From the NCBI GenBank assembly GCA_024305745.1, contig JAHRBS010000009.1, positions 1 through 64,000 of the forward strand: a stretch of 64,000 bases of DNA, written 5' to 3'. The notes beneath the pieces were generated by a model. That model made no database searches and had not been told where the DNA came from. It saw only the letters and a program-made list of their open reading frames with translations. The first letter of the stretch is position 1. Each line of letters opens with the position of its first letter. This DNA is from Polyporus tsugae. Taxonomy: Eukaryota > Basidiomycota > Agaricomycetes > Polyporales > Polyporaceae. This document shows, piece after piece, positions 57,900 to 64,000 of the stretch. Made by a program: the position numbers and the translations under genes.

Positions 57900-60250
57900 T
57901 ACTTACGCGTGCTTGCGACTAACCATGCTCTCTCGCGTCAACCACAGCGTCCCTGGACCATTCGACAACCATCGACGCGCACCAGGTCTGCACGCTTGGC
58001 GCATGGAGGCGTGCATCCGCGCACACAATCGAACCGTCCCATGCTCCTCCATCGAGAGCTGACACTGGGAGCTCTTGATCGATGATCGACCTTGCTCGCG
58101 TCCGTACGAGGCAAATCACCTTGGTCATTCTTTCATCCAAGCGTGAAGCACGGCATCTCCGAGTCACCAGCACCGACCGTCCCAGCCCAGGCGGATGAAA
58201 CGGTAATTGAACGATGGAGCCCATCCTCGATCTACACCGGTACCCGGGTACCTATGGAGGATGATTCACACCAACCCAACATTGGTAACCACTCACCTGT
58301 TTCCGATCAACGGCCGACGCTGGCTTGGCCGCTAACGCGAACGCACGCAGGAAGAGGAAGGTGAAGCATCCGCCTTCGCTATCGACACCTCGGATCTCGG
58401 GATTACTTATTGCTCGTCATCGACATCCGAGTATTGGCCGGCCAGGGTCTCTGCGCGATATGGCTGGCCAAATGCCAGCGATTGGGCAAGCATAGCACAG
58501 TGAAGCAGAGGAGAGCAGAGATCTAGGAGGCCCCGGGCCGTCCCGAGACTGGTAGGGAGCGTGACGTGTCGGAGCTTAAAATGCGTTACGTAACGCGTCG
58601 GTGACGGTTTGGTGGGAGGCGCTTACAAATTTGCTCGCGACGACTCGGAGACTGGACATCCCCCGCAAGGAGCTCCTACAACGCGCACTGGTGAAGAGTT
58701 ACAATTTGATAGAATGTAGTAAGTTTCTTTGCTGGCATTGTAAGTTCTGGTAGTCCCAAATCAACGAGCTGACTCTGCCACGGTACGCCCCGGGCCACGG
58801 TAGTAGTAGCGCTCTGGGACCATATAACGTTTACTCTGCTTGCCCCTTGTGTGCCACATATACCCCACTACAAAGCTCACCAAGCTCCTCATATACGCGT
58901 GAGGGCCACTCCCGCCGCGGCGCCTTGGTCGTCTACCGTTGAGCCCCAGCCTGCTCCTCGGGCTCGGAGCCTGGCATGGCCAAAGCTCACTGTCTCCATG
59001 GTCTGAAAGTCGACCTTGGGCACAGTCTCAACTCTCAGTCGATCAAAACCTGCAGTCGGTGTGTGTGTGGAGTCTTCTCCGCCCACATACTGTGTGTTCC
59101 TGCACTCTTCGTCCCGCCTCCCAGTCGCTCAATTTCGTGCTTCTCTATTCTAGCACACTCCCGCAACCGCGTCATAGGCAGTCGCGATCGCGAGGTCCCT
59201 GCACTTGCTATCCTCTACGCCATCTCCGAGTCCGTAGCACAAGATGGGGCACGGCGAGGTGGAAACGGAGCGGTATGTTGCCATTATCTTTACCAGCATC
59301 TAGTCTAGCCAGCCGGTGCGTACCGTAATTCCTTCTCTCGACCTCTCTTAGTATGTCTGTCGCTCACCATATTATTCATTGTTTCAGCACACATACCCCC
59401 ATAACGGAGCATCTCAGTCCTGGCCCTTGTCCTCGCGCTCCTCCGAGTCGGCGCTGTCAAGTGCGATCGCCGCCGCCTACTCCTCCCTTCACTCCCCCCG
59501 CCGGTACCCACTTCAAGTCGCCGAATTCCTCTCTGTAAAGACGTCACCGCCAAGTGACCTCGCCCAGATCCCCGCCCACCCCCCGGGACCTCCCGCACGA
59601 CGGGGACGATAGAGCCAGACATGGCCGAATTCGCCGCAAGCGAACCACACACGAAGATGCGGATCTGTGCGCGCGCCCGGTGGACGACGTGACGTATGGC
59701 GGAACCGCGCACAGCGGCGCACCGAACACCGGGGGGGGGGAGGCCGTCGAGATTCGAGAAGAACGCGGGCCGTCACAGCCTGGCGACCGTCGTCACCGCG
59801 CGGCGTCTCTCTCTCTCTCTCTAGTTCAGTATCTGAGGAGGCGGGGAGGCTGTCGTCCGCTGGAGACGCACATGGCCGCGGATGCTCCGGTGTGGAGAGG
59901 GACGGGACGCGGATTGCGTTCGTGCTGGCGTGGTTTGGTGTGAGGCCAAGCCCAGGTCGACGCGAATCTGCGTTTGGGCTGTGGCAGATACGGACGGCAG
60001 ATCTAGAGCGGGCTGAAGACGGAAGGAAACGGAACACGGAGGACGGTGACCGTGATGCTTTTAGTGGGGAGTGCGCCGGTGGCGGGCAGGCAGGCGTCGG
60101 GGAAGAGAGAGGTATTGTGGCGCGGAGCGCGAGCGCGGTTTTGGGAGCTGGTTTCAGGCCGTTTGTTTGCGAGAAAGACTAAATAGCTTCAGCCTTGAAC
60201 GTGTTCGACGTTCTGTGTGAACTATTGTGATGAGTTACACGACGGGATCG
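57900..60250. other. No gene supported (2.3 kb)
   Basis: Frames up to 174 codons overlap on both strands around 59.3-60.1 kb with Arg/Pro-rich, compositionally biased products. A short (CT)n run lies at about 59808-59821. A small frame starting at 59244 (MGHGEVETERYVAIIFTSI, then stop) resembles the first strand of monooxygenase-fold proteins but is too short to call. Confidence 0.5.
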
Positions 60251-61931
60251 TTAGACTATCCCAAGTTCGACCTTCTGTTCCTCCCTCGTCGGCGCAGTGG
60301 CCTCCTCCAAGGCGGATGCGGAACTGGAGCCTCGTCCGTCGATAACGAGCACCTCGGACATCTCCAGTCTGCCGTTGTGACGGCTGGTGGTGATTGTGCC
60401 CACCACGACGGACAGATGAGGGGTCGGGATGTCATTGTGACTCAGTGCTTTCTCGACGTGCGACCTGTCATATGCCACGAGCACGATGATTACGGCCGGA
60501 TAAATCGGCTAGCATGTAACGCGTATGTGAGAGCCAGGGGATAAGTGAGCGACGGCCTCAACCCCTGGCCCCTTATCCTGATGCGAGTGGATTTGCACGT
60601 ACAATGACAGGCACGAGACCCCCATTCACGAAGATCGTGAACAAGTCCAAGAAGTTGTTTCCCTGGATTTCCCCCGCCGCCTGCACCCGCCCGCCCTCGA
60701 ATCGCTTGTATTCGCCGACTTGGAAGGCCACGATGACCGCCTGCGGCAATGGCATCCTCTATTCAAGACTACCCTGTGACTCGGACGCGCGATCGGGCGG
60801 GGGACTCACCCATATGGCGCAATACGCGGCGCCGGACTCGATGAGGAGAGCGAACAGCTTTTGCACCCGAGAGGCCCGAGACCCCGTGACGAGGTATCCC
60901 TTGAGCCGTCTCCTCGACTCCCTGAAGCGTTGATGTTTTCGTCAGCGGTAGTGCAGTTTAAGATTGAGGTGGTACATACCATGCCTTGTATCCAATGAGA
61001 AGGGTCGCCAGAAGATTCGTACTGAGCGACAGCACGCAGGCGGCGGTCCCGAACGAAGTGCCCTCGAACATGGTCCCGACCTTGATCTCGTCGATGAGAG
61101 TGATCCCGTGGCCAGAGAAGGTCTGACAGGTGTCGAAAACTCCTAGAGCTACACGGTGACGCATGAGCAAAGAGATGCTGCGGAAAGCGAATGACTGTAG
61201 GAGCTTACCGAGCGTCGCCAGGAGGAAGACGCCGCAGATGGCTCTTACGATGCGGTTCTTGTGCCAGACGACACATGCTCTCCAGCAGACGATGGCGTCT
61301 CCGAGTATGAGCTATGGGAGAGGGGAGAGTTAGTAAACGAAAATGGGCGGCGGAGGTATTAGAGGACGACAAACGTTGAGTGTTAGCGTCCTGGTACTAG
61401 CACAAGGCTGCAGCTCCGAATAATCTTTGACCAAGGGCCGCGAGACCGGGAAGTTGATCGGTAGAGTTCCCTCGGACCAGAGCTCGACTCCGGATAGTAT
61501 GAAGGACCGCAGGACGCCAGATTGGTAGTAAAGAAAGCTGACGACCACGTATGTCGTCGTGGAAGTGAAAGGCGCAAGGATTGTCAGACAGAGGACGGCC
61601 GCGGTAACCTGTATCTTCCCACTGCGTCTGCGCGCCGGGACGTCAAACTCGGCGGACGTGCAGACGCCTTGAAAATGAGCAAGACGCACTGCGTCAGAGC
61701 ATGAACGGCCAGCACGGAGAGAACAGCGAGGACGCCTGGTCTCCTACGTCAGAAAACTGGATAGAGCTCACAACGTGGAGGTCCGAGCTAGTGCGCACCG
61801 TACAGTCCGTCGAGTAAGCCGATTGTCACGAAGTCCCCTTGAATGACGCGGAAGGATTGTTGGTAAGCAGCTTCGTCGAATGTAACGGTTGGAACGGGAG
61901 CCTTGTGAGGCTGGGTTGTAGTATGAGACAT
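60251..61931 (-). CDS. Seven-helix membrane protein, family member R8 (intact)
   Basis: Eight exons, 61931..61799, 61735..61690, 61627..61375, 61311..61209, 61148..60980, 60921..60810, 60740..60603 and 60508..60251, give 403 residues. TM1 ends GLLDGLYG and GVLAVLSVLAVHALTQ; TM2 AAVLCLTILAPFTSTT; TM3 LILGDAIVCWRACVVW; TM4 ICGVFLLATLG; TM5 AACVLSLSTNLLATLLIGYKAW; TM6 LFALLIESGAAYCAIW; TM7 LVPVI then PIYPAVIIVLVAYDRS. Exons 2, 4 and 6 have the same lengths as in R4 (46, 103, 112 nt). The last exon begins with Pro where paralogs have Ala or Gly, from an acceptor CTAG. It is the closest relative of R4 by eye, though 30 kb away and on the other strand. Confidence 0.9.
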
Positions 61932-63248
61932 GTAGCAAGAATGTTGACCGAAGGACACAGTTTTTTTAGGATCGTCGACAGGGAGGTGCGTGGCCAGCAC
62001 AATATCGATGCAGAGACCTGTGGGAGTGGGCCAGGCTTTTTGTATATACACTCAGACAGCGCAGGACTCACCTCGGTTCTTAGAAGCTGGTGTCAGATCA
62101 GGCTCCCCAGGGATCCATCCTTACCGGAGGCCGCTGTAGTATAAAACACCTGGAATCGAATGAACTTCCGAGTTTACATAGCTCGTGTAACCTGCCAGGC
62201 TGCGGCACTGAGAAAGCTGGATTGTGGGATTGAGGTCGCGACTCAGACGACGGTCTCTGAAAGTTCGCCGGTGTACTTAGCAGCCGCAACTTAGAGCCAT
62301 TCCTAATGCGGACTGGATTTGTCGTAAGTGGGGGTGAGGCAGTGGTTCAGCGCAGAGTCGAAGTTGTAGTATCCTTGGCACCGAAGGAAGTTGCTGGGAC
62401 TCGAGAGCGGCAGTAACGAAAGTTTACTTGGATGTGTGGCGTGCGGCAGTGCCAGTACGGGTGACCCCGTGACGTCACGCATTCCGGACCCTGCCGAGTC
62501 GTTGCAGCCTCTCAACTCACCCGTTGTGCATGGTATTGTCGTAGCGCCTTCCTTTATGTGCATACTCATTCCATCAAGTGCCCAACGTGTTCAAATATTG
62601 AAGCACGTACTTGGTGAGCGTTCTCTCTGGCTAAGGCTTTGCAGTGCACACAGTACGGGCGGCGTAAGCCTGAGAAGAGCCGGACACAACATCTCCAAGT
62701 GGTCGGGTGTCCTTCAGGTGGAACGTTGAACCTCCACCGCTTCATTGGTAAGTTGTTCCTCCTGTCACCGTTCTCCGTCAACGCCTGCCACTTGTTGACA
62801 TGCACGTCCGTGTAGATACCGGCACCACGACGGACATTGACTAGCCGCACGACGGTGGCAACCCTCAGCAGGATCCGGTGTGCTCGGCACTGAAATCAGG
62901 ATGATGGGCCCTCTTTTCATTTCTTTCCCCGCGGTATACACGCACGTGCTGTTGTGCCCGCCTCATTCAAGTTCAAAACTGGGTTCTGCTTTGCGTCCTC
63001 GTCGATTATGGACCCGCTCTCCGTGAACTGGGATTTGGAACCTGATCCATAGCCCACAAGGGCGGTGAAGCATCTCATGTGCCGTGCGGACTCCGACGCC
63101 ACAATGATCACCCAGCTTGCGGCAGCTGTAGCCGGTCATCTCGGCGCGCATGAGTGCCTCGATCGCATGTGAACCACATAGGCTGATACTTATCTGCTTT
63201 CTCAATCAGGTTGTGTTTGACCATCATGTTTCAAACAGCTCTCGACGT
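61932..63248. other. No gene supported (1.3 kb)
   Basis: Minus-strand frames at 62850-62566 and 63205-62917 look partly protein-like, but no family or splice structure could be defended. Confidence 0.45.
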
Positions 63249-63695
63249 TCACGACAGGCACGGCAGGCGGTTCGGGAGTAGGGAAATGGAGGGGAAACCA
63301 GTGTCGAATTTTCAAGTTTCTTTGTGGTTTCCGAGGTGTTCTTTGGTTGTGTAAATGCCATGTTTCCCCATTGTTTCTCATGTGTTTCCAGAGATTGGAA
63401 ACAGGTTGCGGTGTATCCATAAAGGGGAAACAAAGAGAAATTCTGGGAAAACACGCCGGAAACGGGGGACATTGTCCCGAAACACCACGTTTCCGGATTG
63501 TTTCCCGAGCATTTCCTTTGTATGGACACACCATGAACCATTTCCGGTCTCTGGAAACTTACTGAAAACACCCGGGGAACTTGTCGTTTTCCCGAACTCC
63601 GAAACACCCCGGAAACTACCAAGAAACTTGAAGTTTCCACTGGAGTTTCCACATTGTTTACCGACTCCCGAAACAGGTACCTTGCCCGTCGTGGG
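63249..63695. mobile_element. Imperfect palindrome (fold-back element), GTTTCC/GGAAAC-rich
   Basis: Two arms of about 220 bp face each other around a dyad at 63472, where GGGACA T TGTCCC is a perfect palindrome. Matching arm pairs include CACGACAGGCACGG/CACGACGGGCAAGG, TTCGGGAGTAGGG/TTCGGGAGTCGGT, TTCAAGTTTCTTTG/TTCAAGTTTCTTGG, TGGTTTCCGAGGTGTT/TAGTTTCCGGGGTGTT and GTTTCCAGAGATTGG/GTTTCCAGAGACCGG. The hexamer GTTTCC or its complement appears about twenty times. Long overlapping frames on both strands are a side effect of the symmetry. It could be a fold-back or MITE-type transposon; I found no clear target-site duplication. Confidence 0.7.
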
Positions 63696-63887
63696 TGTTG
63701 GATGTGTGTGGCGGGACGCTTCGGGCAACATGAAGAACGGCGTGCCGATGACAGGTCAAGGGTAGGATCACCTCTCTTACTTCTTGCCCGGGTTGGCGGT
63801 GCTGACCTGTGTTCTTGCCGCCACGCCAGGACTCGCGAGTGAACTTCCTTACCGTCACTCACGTACGTTGAACATGGCATTAAGATG

Positions 63888-63912
63888 TGATGATGATGAT
63901 GAAGATGATGAT
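63888..63912. repeat. GATGAT microsatellite
   Basis: GAT triplets with one GAA interruption on the plus strand. Short, no associated gene. Confidence 0.7.
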
Positions 63913-64000
63913 ATCTATGTTTTGCTGGTACGTATCTGCCAACCCAAGCATCACTCAGCGTTGTAGTGACGGGCCACTCTTCGTAAGTTCTGACTGGCCA

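Noticed and set aside
59244..59303. Short frame with ERYVAIIFTSI resembling the first strand of an ABM-fold monooxygenase
   Set aside because: Only 19 codons to a stop, with no donor site or following exon found.
59513..60037. 174-codon minus-strand frame
   Set aside because: Arg/Pro-biased composition, overlapped by a 129- and a 171-codon plus-strand frame, includes a CT repeat.
63224..63880. 218-codon minus-strand and 136-codon plus-strand frames
   Set aside because: Both are produced by the palindrome; they mirror each other and contain no domain.
1..64000. CRISPR arrays, rRNA genes, retrotransposon reverse transcriptase or RecQ-type telomere-linked helicase
   Set aside because: Looked for because of the subtelomeric setting; no such repeats or motifs were found, and CRISPR is not expected in a fungus.

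Overview
The window is the end of a chromosome of a filamentous basidiomycete, most likely a wood- or litter-decay agaricomycete. Position 1 opens in (CCCTAA)n telomere repeat. The genes carry many short GT-AG introns of about 40-80 bp. The families are typical of such fungi: F-box proteins with long C-terminal domains, salicylate-hydroxylase-like FAD monooxygenases, GRE2-like reductases, a GH16 glucanase, an expanded seven-helix membrane family and small secreted proteins. Every multi-exon model below was built by reading splice sites and checking frame phase by hand. No alignment, HMM or transcript data were used.

Layout: 1-137 telomere. 182-631 is a zinc-finger-like gene that points at the telomere and runs out into it. 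800-2310 is a subtelomeric higher-order repeat. 2.7-22.7 kb is a metabolic block. At its ends lie two inverted copies of a unit made of a LamB/YcsF (5-oxoprolinase subunit A-like) gene plus an FAD monooxygenase. The left LamB copy is a pseudogene and the right one is intact; both outer monooxygenases are intact, and a third copy is a pseudogene. Inside the block sit an F-box gene with a nonsense codon and a tandem pair of intact NAD(P)-dependent reductases. 23-41 kb is an array of a polytopic (seven-helix) membrane protein family on both strands. Further members lie at 55.5-56.4 and 60.3-61.9 kb, giving eight copies: four intact, two damaged, two relics.

The distal half (38.9-57.5 kb) holds two paralogous small secreted proteins with a Lys-Arg processing site (plus a 3' relic of a third), a CK1-like kinase with a truncated neighbour copy, a GH16 glucanase, and a small island of conserved genes: cytochrome c oxidase subunit VIIc/Cox8, an intron-containing tRNA-Thr(TGT), and a Pmp3 proteolipid with an unusual Pro/Gln tail. 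Near the right edge is a 447-bp imperfect palindrome.

The dominant theme is local duplication followed by decay: inverted segmental duplication, tandem paralogs, copies with lost start codons, lost splice acceptors, frameshifts and nonsense codons, and promoter regions copied with their genes. The best candidates for undescribed biology are the seven-helix family array and the paralogous secreted pair, which shares promoter and exon 1 but has entirely different second exons. Large stretches between genes (for example 47.4-51.8 and 57.5-60.2 kb) show no coding signal I can defend.
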